Shown here piece by piece: positions 1 to 15,300 of a DNA stretch of 64,000 bases; the stretch's first letter is position 1; the number at the start of each line of letters is the position of its first letter. The notes under the pieces are model-generated. The model had not been told where the DNA came from and searched no databases. It saw only the letters and a program-made list of their open reading frames with translations. This DNA is from Flavobacteriales bacterium (GTDB lineage Bacteria; Bacteroidota; Bacteroidia; Flavobacteriales; UBA7430), in NCBI GenBank assembly GCA_002707145.1, contig PAMD01000014.1, positions 62,001 through 126,000 on the forward strand, read 5' to 3'. Made by a program: the position numbers and the translations under genes.

Positions 1-345
1 GCTCATCATTCACATACCAGGCAAAATTATAATCTTCAGAGTTGGTAGAAAAAGAAATTTCTTGGTCACCTTCGTCATAATCAAGTTCTACCTCTATCTG
101 AATTTCTGGAGCATGAATATCAAAAGAGGGAATAAAGTTTGGAGCTTGGCCTCCAAACGAATATTCTAAACCGCTTGCGTCAGAAATATAAATTAAATAC
201 CCTTCACCAGGAGGAATCTGATTTAAATCTACACCAAAAGAATTGATTTCTATTGGAGCTTTACCTCCTGTAATCTGAAGATTAATTGAACCGTAACCAG
301 CAAAACACATCGCATCATTAACCACATAAGTAACTTGTAATTCTT
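1..345 (-). other. SprB-like module at the cut end of the giant protein
   Basis: After the last repeat (ending NNSC near 345) the frame reads ELQVTYVVNDAMCFAGYG, then SINLQITGGKAPIEI. The pattern C-x-G-x-x-x-G-S-I-x-[LV]-x-[IV]-[ST]-G-G-x-x-P matches SprB repeats of Bacteroidota gliding adhesins. The following residues, to base 1, form a non-repeat acidic segment. The module suggests the remaining C-terminus holds more such modules and a sorting domain. Confidence 0.6.
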
Positions 346-3300
346 CGAAGCATGAGTTATTATCCTCTGTAGCTAATGAGTCAAAATTTAATGCTTGAGT
401 ATCTGTACAACCATATATTTCTAATTCATCGCAAATCCCATCTGAATCTATGTCTGATAAACAGACAGAATCACAATTGTAAAAGGCGTCTGGATAAATG
501 CATTCAGAACTTATATTTGCTATATCTAAATAATTACATGCATACTCATTCATACATCCTGTATAGTCGCAATTAGTAAGTGTATTTGCTTCAGGATTGA
601 AGTTGTCTGCAATAGAATCTGTACAGCCTTCTATAATACAAGATCCATTGTCAACGTTTGCTTGTTGTTCATAGTTGCTTGCATTAGGATTCATACATCC
701 AATAGAAATTGGAACACACGAACCATCATCAGTATTAATGTCGACACCTAATATATTTGTCAATGAATCAGAGAAACCGTCTCCATCAATATCATTATAG
801 TTAAAAGCTAATTCATTCATACATCCCTCCACAATCTGATAACAAGATCCGTCGTCTGTATTGACGTCTAAACCTAGTATTCCAGTAAGAATATCTGAAA
901 AGTTATCATTATCATAATCGTTATAATTGAAAGCTAAAGAATCTGTACAACCCTCTACAACCTGATAACAAGATCCGTCGTCAGTATTTACGTCTAAACC
1001 TAATATATCAGAAAGTGTATTTGAAAAATTATCATTGTCGTAATCATTATAATTGAATGCAGTGCTATCCATACATCCATATACAACTGCATAACATGAT
1101 CCATCATCAGTATTTATGTCAACCCCCATTTCTCCCATTAAAGAATCCGATAAGTTATCTCCATCAAGATCATTAAAATTAAAAGCTAACGAATCCATAC
1201 AACCAAAGACAATTGGATAACAGGATCCATCATTAGTGTTTGCCGAAGAATTATAATTAAATGCTGAAAGTCCGTCTGAATTTATATCCGCAACAAAAGC
1301 GCCTCCATTGGGGTTCAATCCGTTATCTATACAACCAAGAATAAATGGAATACATGAATTATCTTCAGTATTTACGTCCACACCTAGGGTCCCAGTAATC
1401 AGATTTGACATTCCGTTTCCATCATAATCGTTGAAATTATATGCACTTGGGTCCATACAGCCGTAAACAACATCAATACATGATCCATCGTCGGTATTAA
1501 CGTCTATCTCTAAATCACCTGTTTCAGGAATAAAATTAAATGCATCAGCGTCCAAACAGCCCTGTATAACTGGGTAACATGATCCATCATCTGTATTTAC
1601 ATCTATCTGAACATTTCCAATATTTGAATAGTTAAAACTCTCTTCATTGGTACAACCTTCTATCACAGGATAACATGATCCATCATCGGTATTAATATCT
1701 GATTGAATATCTCCTAAGGGAATCAAATAATTATAAGCTATCTCATCCATACAACCTTCTATCACGGGGTAACATGATCCGTCATCGGTATTAACATCTA
1801 TTTGATTATCTCCAGTCAAGGATATATAATTATATGCTAGAACATCTGTACAACCTTCAACAACTGGGACACAGAAACCATTTGAGATATTAATATCAAT
1901 TCCTATATTGCCAGTGAGAGAGTTTGAGATTCCATCATTGTCATAATCATTGAAATTGAAAGCAGTGGAATCCATACAACCAAAATTACTTGGGATACAT
2001 GATCCATTATCCGTATTAGCGAGTTGATTATAATTAAATGCCAAAGAATCTACACATCCATTTACCATTGGAATACAGAGTTCTTCGTCCATTGTGTTAG
2101 CTGCAGCATTGAAGTTAAAAGCAGAAGGATTTAGGCAACCGTAAATTCTTTCAATACAATCTCCTCCTTCTGTATTAATGTCAACTTGAATATTACCAGT
2201 GAGTTCTATATAATTAAATGCATTAGTATCCATACAACCGAATATAATCGGATAACAAGAATTATCTTCTGTATTAGCATCTACTAATACATTTGCGGTT
2301 GGTAGAATGTAATTGTATGCATTAGGATCTAAACAACCCTCTATGATTGGATAGCATGATCCATCGTCAGTATTAGCATCTGTTTGAACACTACCCTCAT
2401 TAACATAATTAAATGCATTTGGATCTAAACAACCCTCTATGATTGGATAGCAGGATCCATCATCTGTGTTAACATCAGTTTGAACATCATCTGTTAAAAT
2501 CAAATAATTGTATGCACTAGGGTTTGTACAACCTTCTATGAATGGGTAACAGGATCCGTTATCTGTATTTGCATCAAACAAAGAATCATTTACTGGAGTC
2601 ACATAATTATATGCGGTGGTATCTAAACAACCAAACACTTTAAGTAATGAACAACTTCCATCTTCAACATTATGGGCTGTGCTAAATTGTACATAAGAGT
2701 CGTCCATACAACCTTCTACAATCAAAATTTCACACCCTTCATTAACATTCGCTAAAGGATCATACTCAAGATAGGGATCATAAATACATCCTAAAATAAT
2801 TGGAGTCTCACAAGTTCCATTATCTATATTGGCATCTAGGAAATCTAAAAGATTAAATGTATTACCTGTGACGGTAAAATTATCCCATGCCTCGATGTAA
2901 TCAAGATCAGTACAACCGTAAATATCTAAAGAGTTAATATTACATAATGAACTATCAGAAATAACGGCCTCTGAATTATAATTTGGGTAGTTAGGATCCA
3001 AGCATCCTGAAAACTCACAGAGTCCATTATCTGTATTTGCTAATGAATTATAATTCCATGCTTGAGAATCTGTACATCCTAGGGCTACCTCTTCAGCACA
3101 AGATCCATCATCCGTATTCACATCAACCTGGACATTTCCAGTCTGCATATAATAGTTAAATGCATTCGGATCATTAATACATCCCTCAATTACAGGATAA
3201 CAAGTGTTATTGTCAGTATTGGCGCTAGCTTCATAATTAAAGGCTGTTTCATCTGTACACCCAGTGAAAATAGGAATACAGGAATCATCAGATATGTTCG

Positions 3301-6300
3301 CCTGATCATTGTAATTAAAAGATTCAGGATTAGTACAACCCAAAACTACATCTTGGCAAGAATCATCGTCAAAATTAGCAGATTCATTGAAATTCAGAGC
3401 GTCTATATCGGTACAACCTAAAATTACTTCTTCGCATGAGCCGTCATCTGTATTAGCTTCTGTATTATAATTTATAAATAATGCATTGGTACAGCCCAGA
3501 ACAATATCTTCACATGTTCCATTGTCTACGTTAGCCAATGAATTGAAATTAAAGGATGTTTCAAATGTACAGCCAGGAATCACATCAATACATGAATTTG
3601 GAGATTCAATAACAGCGTCTGAGTTGTAATTAAATGCCAGAGGATTCATACAGCCCTCAGTGAATATACATGTTAAAGAATCTATTATTAATGAATCAGC
3701 TATAAAAGCAAAATATGAATCACTTTGAGGATCTGCTACAGCCTGATAATTACTTGCTTGAGGATCTATACAAACTGTATCTGACAATACTCTTAAATCC
3801 CATGAATACATACAAGGATCTCCTAGGTCATCTGCACTAATTTGGTTAATGATTGCTTGAGAATCGTAATTCATTATGAAAGAGAAGTTGTAAATACATC
3901 CATATGAGACTAGACAATCGTTATCTTCCTGGGTGTTAGCAAGAGGGTTGAAAATTGGTGAGTCAGATTCTGTACAACCAAAAACCTTTGCAATACAGGA
4001 ACCATCTTCTTCGTTTGCAGAAGAATCATAGTTGAAAGCCAGAGGATTAGTACAACCAGAGGAAGAATAAATACATGACCCATCGTCTGTAGTCACATTA
4101 GTATTGAAATTTAGAGCTTCTATATCAAGACATCCATATATTAACGGCTGACAATCAACTCCCGAAGTATTTGCAAGCGGATTATAATTAAAAGCTAATG
4201 GATTTAAACAACCTTCAACAATATTCACACATGAATTATCATCAGAATTTGCCGTGGAATCATAATTAAATGAACTGCTATCCATACAACCATAGATAAA
4301 TGGGGTACAGGAATCATCTTCAATATTCGCTTCTGAATTATAATTGAATGCCAGTGGATTCAAACATCCGAATAGTGTATTAATACAGAAACCACTATCG
4401 GTATTGGCAATTGAATCATAATTAAATGAGCTGATATCCATGCATCCAAAAACTATGGGAACACAAGAACCGTCATCTAAATTGGCTTCAGCATCAAAAT
4501 TAAATTGAGAATCATCAATACAACCTAGAGATTCAAATTCACAGGATCCATCATCATCTGTAACTAAGATGTCGAAATTTGGATAAAAAGAAATAGAACA
4601 ACCGTATATAATACAACTTCCATCATCTTGAGTGGCAAATGAATCATAATTGTATGCTGTTGGCTCTGTGCAACCTATCTTGAAACACAAATCATTATCA
4701 GAAACAGTAGCTATAGAATCAAAATTTGTCGCCCATGATTCTGTGCAGCCAACTTTTAAAATATCACACCCTTGATTTACGTTAGCTGTTGGATTATAAT
4801 TAATATATTCATTATAAATACACCCTTCAACAATAAGGGTTTGACAAGTTCCATCATCAGTATTTACATTTTCTTCAGCATAATCTCCTAATGAAAATAT
4901 TCCAGCTATATTTTCAAAATATTCAAAATATTCAACAAATAAAGAATCTGTACAACCGAATATTTTTAGTTCATCACATGTATTGTCATCTTCAATAGCT
5001 AGAGGATTATATTCGACATAAAGAGAATCAGTACATCCTATATATTCACATAAGTTTAAATTGGGGACGTTGACTTGAATAGATGCGTCATAATTAAGAG
5101 CTAAGGGATCTATACAACCTTCAACAATAAGATTAACACAAGAACCATTATCAGTATTTGCTTCTGAAGAATATTCTAAATATAAAGTATTTATACAGCC
5201 TTCTATTATTGGTTCACATGAACCATCGTCAACATTAGCTAGTAAATCAAAACCAAACTGATTAGATTCAGTACATCCAAGTACAATAAGTGAATCACAT
5301 GTATTATTTGATATATTGGCAGTGGAATCAAAATCAAGATATAATTCATCCATACATCCAAAAACATCTAAAGAAGAAAAGCTACATGAGCCGTCGTCAA
5401 GATTGGCAGCAGAATTGAAATTGGGGAAATTACTAAGGGTACAACCTGAGTATAAACATCCATTTAGATTCTCGCCTAGAGTGTTAGCATTTGAATTATA
5501 ATTATCAGCCATATATTCAGTGCATCCAAAAATTACTTCCTCACAAGAATTATCTGGTGTATTTATATCAACTTGGTAATCTCCAATAGGGGGAATATAA
5601 TTAAATGCGGATGAATCCATGCATCCGAATATAATCAGCGTATCACAGACATCAATTGAAATTGTCGCTAGTGGATTAAAATCTAGATAAATGGAATCCA
5701 TACAGCCATATATATCTAAAGAATTAAAGTCGCATGATCCATCATCAAAATTAGCAAGTAAGTTGTAATTAGTGAAATAATCAAATGTACATCCAGCAAC
5801 AATTAAATCTTCACAACTTCCATTTGAAATATTAGCTGATTCATTAAAATTTAAATAGTTAGAATCTATACAGCCAAAAACATCTTCAGAATCTATATCA
5901 CAAGATTCGTCAGAAACACTTGCTTCTGAATTATAATTTGGATAGAGAGGATCTGTACAACCAGCATAAATACATGAAGAAGGAAAAGAGGTATTTATAT
6001 CAATTAGAGATTCTCCCAAGGGAATAATATAGTTATAGGCGGAAATATCCATACAACCGCTGATAATTGGATAACAGGATCCATCGTCTGTATTAACATC
6101 AATTTGAACATTATTTACAAAGGATATATAATTAAATGCATTAATATCAATCAAACAACCTGAAATAACAGGAAAACAAGAACCATCATCGACATTCGCT
6201 TGAGGTTGGTAATTATAAGCTAATGATTCTGTACAACCATTTGAGAAAGATTGACATGATCCGTCATTTGCATTAGCCTCAGAATTATAATTAAATGAAG

Positions 6301-9300
6301 TAAAATCAGTACAACCGAAGATTGGACTTATACAAGATCCATTATCTGTATTGGCTAAAGAATCATAATTAAATGCAGCAAAATTATCTTGATCAATATC
6401 ATTTACAATTCCAGCTCCATTCAGTTGTAATCCGTTATCAGTACATCCTAAAATTTTATCAATACAAGATTCGTTATCAGTATTTGCTGTAGGACTAAAA
6501 TTGAATGCCAAAGGATCTAAACATCCTTCAATGAATGGCTCACATGAATCATCGTCAGTGTTAGCACTTGAATTATAATTGAATGCTTGTTGATTGAGAC
6601 ATCCGGGAACAACAGCATTACAAGAACCGTCATTATCAGTTGCATCTGGATTATAATTAAATGCAAGAGATTCAGTACAACCAAAAACAGTTTGTGAGCA
6701 TGAGCCATCATCTAATATTGCTTCCGGGTCATAATTAGGGTAAGAGGAATCAATACATCCAAAAGTAAGTTGAGTGATACAGGAACCGTCCTCTGTATTT
6801 GCAAGTATATCATAGTTATACGCATTGAAATCCATACAACCATATACAATTAGATTCACACACAATGAGGAATTTCCAATATTAGCTAGAGGATTATACT
6901 GTGTGTAAGTGGAGTCGGTACACCCTACTAATGCATCTTGTAAAGAAACACAAGATCCGTCATCAATAGTTGCCTCAGGGTCGAAGTTAACCATCATATT
7001 ATCTGTACATCCTAATGTATGGATGTAATCACATAGACTTGAATCGCTAACCATTAAACCTTGATCGAATAAAATCTGAAGATAGGTATATATTAATGGA
7101 TCAAATTGAGAGTCATAATTTGAAGCATTCATGTCTAAACAGAAATATTCTATTTGGCGAACTCCATTATAAATGCAAGGGTCAGACGAAGAGTCTAATG
7201 CAGAGAGTTGATGAATATTTGCCAAAGCATTATAATTTGATACAAAACTAAAATTCCAAGTACAACCATAAACTGATTCTTGACATGAACCATCATCCAC
7301 CTGAGCAGAAGAATTATAATTAATAGCCGAAGGACTGGTACAACCTGAAATCTCAAATAAGCATGAGCCATCATCAGTATTTGCATTTTCAGAAGCATTA
7401 TAATTTGATGCATAAGGATTTATACAACCAGTAATTAATTCAATGCAAGATCCGTCATTGATAGTAGCTAAAGAATTAAAATTAAAAGAAGAACTATCAG
7501 TACAACCATTTATTTCTGCCAAACAACTTCCGTCGTTTTGATTTGCTAATAGATTATAGTTTGAAGCTAATTCATTTAAACAGCCAAAGATAATTGGAAT
7601 ACAATTGTTTCCGTCAGTATTTGCATTTGGATTATAATTTAACGCTGCAAGATTATCATTATCTGAATCATTGATTACACCTGATCCATTAATATTTAAT
7701 CCGTTATCAGTACATCCATATATGATAGAAATACAAGAATTATCATTTGTATTAGCAATAGCATTAAAATTCAATGCGTAGGGGTTTAAGCAACCTCCTA
7801 CTGCTGTTTCGCAAGAACCATCATCTACATTAGCAGAAGGATTATAATTAAATGCAGAAATAAAATCATTATTCGCATCATTCACAACACCGAAAGCATT
7901 TAGATTTAATCCGTTGTCTGTACATCCATATATTGGAGAAATACAATTTCCATCATTAGTGTTTGCAAATGGGGAATAATTAATTGCAGAAGTATTTAAA
8001 CAACCATAAATGATAGCAATACAAGATCCGTCAGAATCATTAGCTAGTGGATTATAATTAAACGCTTTTAAAGAATCATTATTCGCGTCATTTACTAACC
8101 CTAAATTATTTATTTCCAAACCATTATCCATACAACCCGAGACGAGTTCTATACATGGATTACTGTTGTCTTCGTATGACACCGATTCAATATTTGCTGA
8201 TGGATTGTAATTAAATGCCTGAATATTCATACAGCCATATAAAACAAAACTTTCACAAGAACCATCATTTTCATTGGCCAATGGATCATACTCAGCGTAA
8301 TTTATGTCAGTACAACCTAATATTACAGTAATACAAGATTCATCGAGAATATTAGCATTTGGGTTATAATTAAGAGCATTCTCATCTGTACAACCAATAA
8401 AATTGCAACTTGTTTCAAATGTGGTATTAGGATTATAATTGTCTGCATTTGGATTTGAACAACCTGTGATAATACATGATCCGTCATCTACGTTTGCCAC
8501 AACATTATAATTTTCTGCTTCGGAATTAATACATCCTCCTAGTATAGGAACGCAAGTTCCATTATCAGAATTAACATCTACACTAACATCACCAGTGATA
8601 TTATTTCCTTCACCATCATAATCATAATCATTAAAATTAAATGCATCTTGGTTATTGAAACAGCCAAAAATAATTTGATAGCAAGAGTTATCATCGGTAT
8701 TTGCTAACAGATCGTAATTGAATGCAGAGACATCGGTGCAACCCTCAATCACTGATATACATGTTCCGTCATTCTGATTGGCTAAACTATTGTAGTTATA
8801 AGATTGTATTTCTGTACAACCATTAACTATATGAATACAAGAACCATCATCTGTATTTGCCAAAGAATCAAAATTTAATGCAGGAAGTCCATCTAAATTA
8901 ATATCAGAAATTTCACCAGAATAGGCATTAATCATATAACCATTGTCAATACAACCATAAACAGCCTCTATACAAGTGCCATCGTCTGTATTAGCACTCG
9001 CCAAATAATTAAAGGCAGATAATTGATCGTTATTTGAATCATTTAAAAGTCCGGCACCATTAATAAATAAACCATTATCGGTACAACCTTCAATCTTTTG
9101 AATACAAGAACCATCATCAGAATTAGCAACAGGATTATAATTAAAAGCTGCTATCCCATCGCCTAACCAATCATTAATTATTCCATTATAGTTCTCTTCA
9201 CCTCCATTATCAGTACATCCAAAAACAATTAATTCTGTACAATAACCATCTGAATCTACTGCATATTGATCATATTCAATATAAGAAGGATCTCCACAAC

Positions 9301-12300
9301 CATAGTTTGCCCCTAGACAAAAGTCATCAGTGAAAACAAAAACATTTGCATTTGGTATGTACCCCAAATCATAACTATAATAACAACTAGTAATTAATGA
9401 ATCGGTACACGCTTCATTTGTATTTGCACCGTCATTTAATGGTGATCCAATAGTATAAAGTCCATCAATAACAGAATAATCGTAAAACTGTGCATAATTA
9501 GGATTGTTACAACCATATATAAGTTCTGTAGTGCAAGTTCCATCATCTGTATTAGCAAGGAAATCATATTCTAGATAATTCGAATCAATACAACCAAGTG
9601 AAATAGGCTCACAGGAGCCATCATCGAAATTGGCTAGATTATTATAATTAAATGAGTTAAAATCTGTACAACCTACCTCTTTTATTGTATAAGGTTCACA
9701 GGCATTTGCATCGCTGACATTTGCAAGAATATTAAATTCTAAGAAATTTGAATAAATACATCCCAAATATATTTCAGTAAGACAAAATTCTTGCTCATTA
9801 CCAAAATTAGAGTTTAGGGGTTGATTGATAACATACACACCCTGATCATTAAAGCTAAAATCATAATATTCAACATAGTTGGGGTTAGTACAACCAACTG
9901 TCTTAAGAATATTACAAGTTCCATCGTCAGTTGTTACATTATCACTATATTCAAGATACAATGTATCAGTACAGCCCAAAACAAGTGGAATACAAGATCC
10001 GTCGTCAAGATTAGATTCAGGATTATAATTAAAAGCCAAGTTATCAGTACATCCTGAAGATGCAATAGTCAAACATGAAATATCATTAGTATTTGCCAAG
10101 GGATTAAATTCCAAATAAGGACTAAAAATACATCCTTCTATCACTGGAATACATGATTGATTTAAGTCCCAATTAGCATTTGGGTTATAGTTAAAAGCAT
10201 TGGAATCCATACAACCATACTCAGCTAGTTCTAGACAATAAACCCCACTGGAGTTTATTGCTATTGGATTATACTCTAAATATGTAGAATCAGTACACCC
10301 GTATACATTACTATCTTCATTAGAGCAAGAACCATCATCTACATTTGCAAGAACATTCCAATTAGCAAAGGAAGGTACAGTGCATCCTAAAATTTCGATT
10401 TCACACGTACCATTATCGATAGTTACTATTGAATCATAATTAAATGCCAAAGGATTAGAACAACCTTCATAACTACAAGAACCATCATTAACAGTAGCAT
10501 TATTATCAAAATTAAAGGCAGTGGGATCGTCACATCCATTTATAATTAATTCAATACATTGATCAATATCAAAGACGTTAACAGAAGAATCGTACTCCAC
10601 GAAATCAGGATATACACAACCAAAAACAAGAGGAGTGACGCATAAAGAATCTTCTTGTTCATTGACATTTGAATTTAAAATTCCTTCAAGAAGATACAAC
10701 TCCTCGTTAATATGTGGAATCGGGTAATCTGAATAATTCCAATATTCGAGATAGTTGAAATCCATACAACCAGAAACTTTTATTGATAGACACTGAGTTT
10801 CATCTGATATTGTCCCTAAAGGATTGAACTCTAAATAGTCAGGATTTAAACATGCTTCAAGAGAATATAAACAAGAATTATTATCGATTATGTTAACTTC
10901 AGAGTTATAATTCACTGCAGTTTCATCGTTACATCCTTCAACAATAAGTTCGAAACAAGAACCATCAGATGTATTGGCTAGAGAGTCAAATTCCGTGAAA
11001 TTTGTATCAATACATCCGAGCACAACATCAACACAAAGGCCAGAAATATTAGCACTAGAGTCGTAATTAAATGCAGTTGAATCCATGCAACCCTTTAAAA
11101 CAGGTGTTTCACAAGTTCCATTTGACTGATTTGCTTGCACATCAAATTCTAAGTACAAACTGTCTAAACATCCCCATACCTCTTCGGATGATATTTCACA
11201 CGATCCATCATCTAAGGTTGCTAAATCATTATAATTTGGATAAATAGAAACAGTACAGCCATATATCTCACAAGAACCATCATCAATAGTCGCATATGCA
11301 ACTATACTTCCAGGTAAAATCTGACCAGTTGAATTGGAAATTTCAGTTCCAAGGTATGTATCAAATCCAAAGTTAGTTAAAATTATAGACCAATTTTCTG
11401 CTGTATTATTTGTACATCCTTCATATATACAAACGTTCACATGTGTATTTACATCTTGACCTAAGATATTAGTGAAGGTGTCAGAGATATTGTCTCCATT
11501 AAAATCATTATAATTAGTGGCCAATGGATCCATACACCCCTCAATTACAGGATAGCATGATCCGTCATCTGTATTTACATCTTGACCTAAAATATTACTT
11601 AAATGATTAGCAAAGTTATCGCTATCAATGTCGTTGAAGTTAAATGCTAAAGGATCCATACAACCCTGAACAACGGGATAACAAGAGCCATCATCTGTAT
11701 TGATATCTACGCCATCTATACCAGTTAACAAATCTGAAAAATCATCTCCATCTAAGTCATTAAAATTAAATGCTGTGGGATCTAAACAACCTTGCACTAA
11801 ATCAAAACAAGAACCGTCATCAGTATTTACATCTACACCATTAATACCTGTTATTAAATTTGCTTCCCCATTCTTATCGTAATCATTATAATTATAGGAG
11901 AATGAATCCATACAACCATTAACAATTGAATAACATGAGCCATCATCTGTATTTACATCAATACTATCAAGTCCTGTTAAAGGAATGAAATTGAAAGCGT
12001 TAGAGAAATTACAACCATATATAGTTTCAATACAAGAATTGTCATCCGTATTTACATCAATAGAATTATCACCTGTTAAGGAAACAAAATTAAAAGCTGT
12101 CTCATCAATACATCCAAATATAAAAGGATAACAAGAATCGTCTGATGTGTTTGCATCAGAACTATAATTATATGCACTTGAATCTAAGCATCCAAAATTC
12201 TTTTGAACTAAACATGATCCATCGTCAATAACAGCCTCTTCATTGTATTCAATGAAATTTATATTGGTACAACCGAATGGAGGGAATTCTTCACACGTGT

Positions 12301-15300
12301 TGTTATCTGTATTTGCAGATTCATCATAATTATATTGAGATGGGTCAATACAACCAAAAATTACCTCTTCACAAGAACCATCTTCAGTATTTGCAAATTC
12401 ATTATAATTAAATGCGTTTACATCTAAACAACCAAATAATTGACTAATACACGATCCATCGTCATTATTGGCAATAGGATCATAATTGAATGCAGAAAAT
12501 CCGTCTCCATCTTGGTCAAAATAACCACCAGCTCCATTGATTTCTAATCCGTTGTCAGTACAACCAGGATAATCACAACTTTGGTTGTCTAAATTTGCAT
12601 TTTCATTATAATTAGATGCTAAAACATCAATACATCCCTCAACAATTAATTCAATACAAAGAGAGGGAATTGAATCAGAATTAGCCAAAATACTATACTC
12701 CAAATAGGAAGGATTAGTACAGCCATAAACTTTTGATGTAAGGCAGAAAATATCATTTATTGAATTGTTTACTAAAGGGTCGTACTCAAGGAAAGACGAA
12801 TCAGAACATCCTGACAAAACTTCAGTTATACATTCAATCTGGTTTAATGTATTTGCTAGAGAATCATATTCAAGAAATCTGATATCAGTACAACCCAGTA
12901 TAATTTGGGTTTCACATAATGAAGGATCAATATCTGTATTTGGAATTGGATCCAAATCACCTAAAATCTCAAATTGAAGAGAATCTGAGAAAGTAGTATT
13001 GAAGTATTCAATAAATGAGGAATTAGTGCAACCAACAATAACCGGCTCACAAGGATATAATTCTTCATCAGATATATTTGCATTTGGATTGTAGTTATAA
13101 GCTGAAGGGTCCTGACAACCATATATTAATGATTCACCTTCAACACATGAGCCATCATTTACATTTGCAATAGAGTCATAATTAAGGGCATTTATATCAG
13201 TACATCCTAATATGTTACATAATGTGTCAATATCTGCATAAATATCAAAATTTATTGCTAGTGGATTCGTACATCCTTCTATTCCGACACAGAGACTATT
13301 TGAATTTGTTGAATTTGTTTGATTAACATTTGCACCAAGAGACAAATCGAAATTTGATGCTGATTCAATAGTACAGCCGAAAACTATTAAACTTTCACAT
13401 GATCCATTATCCACATTAAAAATTGGATCAGGTAGAGAAATTGTTGAGTTGTCAGAATTAAAAATAAAATATTCAAGATATAACGGATTAATACATCCAG
13501 GATTTGCTAAATTTAAACATGAACCATCATTGACATTAGCATTAATTGAGTACTCAGAATAAGAGAAATCAGTACAACCATAAATAATAGGAGTTTCGCA
13601 TGAACCATCATTGACATTTGCTATTGACTCTGAAAGGCTTATTTCTAGATTATCTGATATATTCCAAAATTCAATGTATGTTGAATCAGCGCAACCCTCA
13701 ACTATTAGAGTAGCACATGACCCGTCGTCAGTATTAATTGTACTATCAGATGGAAGACCAAGGGTAAAATTATCTTCATTATAACTCCAATACTCTAGAT
13801 AATTTAAATCAGAGCATCCAGCATTTATTGCTACACACGATCCATCATCAGAATTTGCAGATGGATTGTAATTTAATGCAGGTATACTGTCATTGTTTGC
13901 ATCATTAACAATTCCCGCTCCATTTAATTCTAGACCGTTATCAGTACATCCGCTCAAGAAAGAAATACATGATGTTGGTTCTGAATCTGTGTTAGCTTCA
14001 ACATTATAATTGAAAAAATTAATATCTAAACAACCAATTACTATTAGGGTTTGACAAGCGGAAGGAATATCATTATTAGCCAGTGGATTATATTCGACAT
14101 AAAGAGGATCCGTACAACCGTTTATAAAAGGAATACAAGATCCGTCATCTAGCATTGCCTCAGGATTATAATTAAAAGCAGGAAGTCCATCACCTAAAGA
14201 ATCATTTACAAAACCAAGAGCATTTTCTTGAGTACCATTATCAGTACATCCCTCTACATATGTACAAGCATCAGAATCAAGTATAAATATTTCGTTTGAA
14301 GAAGTTTCAGTGCAATAAATATCATAACCTAAAGTATCGTACACACAATCATAGTCTGAATCTACATCAGGATTGAAAGGGCTGACACTCCAAACTAAAG
14401 TTTGCGAGTTGTCAAATAAAATCAGATAATTTTCAGCATTAGGATCATCAGCACAATAAATACTATCTACCATAGACCTACCCTTTAAACTTCTGTTTGA
14501 ACAGGCATCAAAACATTCTAAGATAACATCTGCATCAGCCATTGTATTAGCCTGAGAATCATAACAAGGTAAGCCCTCAATTGTACAACCGACTCTGACA
14601 GGCACGCAAGAACCGTCATCGGTATTTGCGAAAAGATTAAAATTATAAGCTGAAGTATCCGTACATCCCTCTACTATAAGAGTTTCGCATGAATTATCAT
14701 CAAAGTTTGCAATTTCGTTGTATTCCAAATAAAGTGGGTTTGTACAGCCTAATGTTGTTTCTATACAAGTTTCATTATCTAGATTAGCATCTTCATTAAA
14801 ATTTAATGCCAAAGAATCTGTACAACCTAAAATATATGGTACACAACTATTATCACTGACATTTGCATTTAAGTTATAGTTACTTGCATTTTCATTCATA
14901 CACCCCAAAATACTCTCAATACAAGTCCCATCATTTGTATTAGCATTTACATTATAATTTAGAGCTGATAAATCAGAACAGCCGTAAACAATAGCGATAC
15001 AAGTACCATCATTTTGGGTAGCATTAATATTGTAATTAAATGCAAAAGGGTTTGTACAACCAAAAACAGTTTGAAGGCAAGAATTATCATCAGTATTTGC
15101 AATGGAATTGAAATTATCATAGGTTTCGTCTATACATCCATATATTATTGGTACGCAAGAATTATCTGAAACGTTTGCATTAATTTCATAGTTAAAAGCA
15201 AATGGATTCATACAACCTTTGAATACATTAATACAATTGCTCCCATTATCAGTTGTAGCTTGAGGATTGTAATTTAATGCAGGTATGCTGTCATTGTTTG

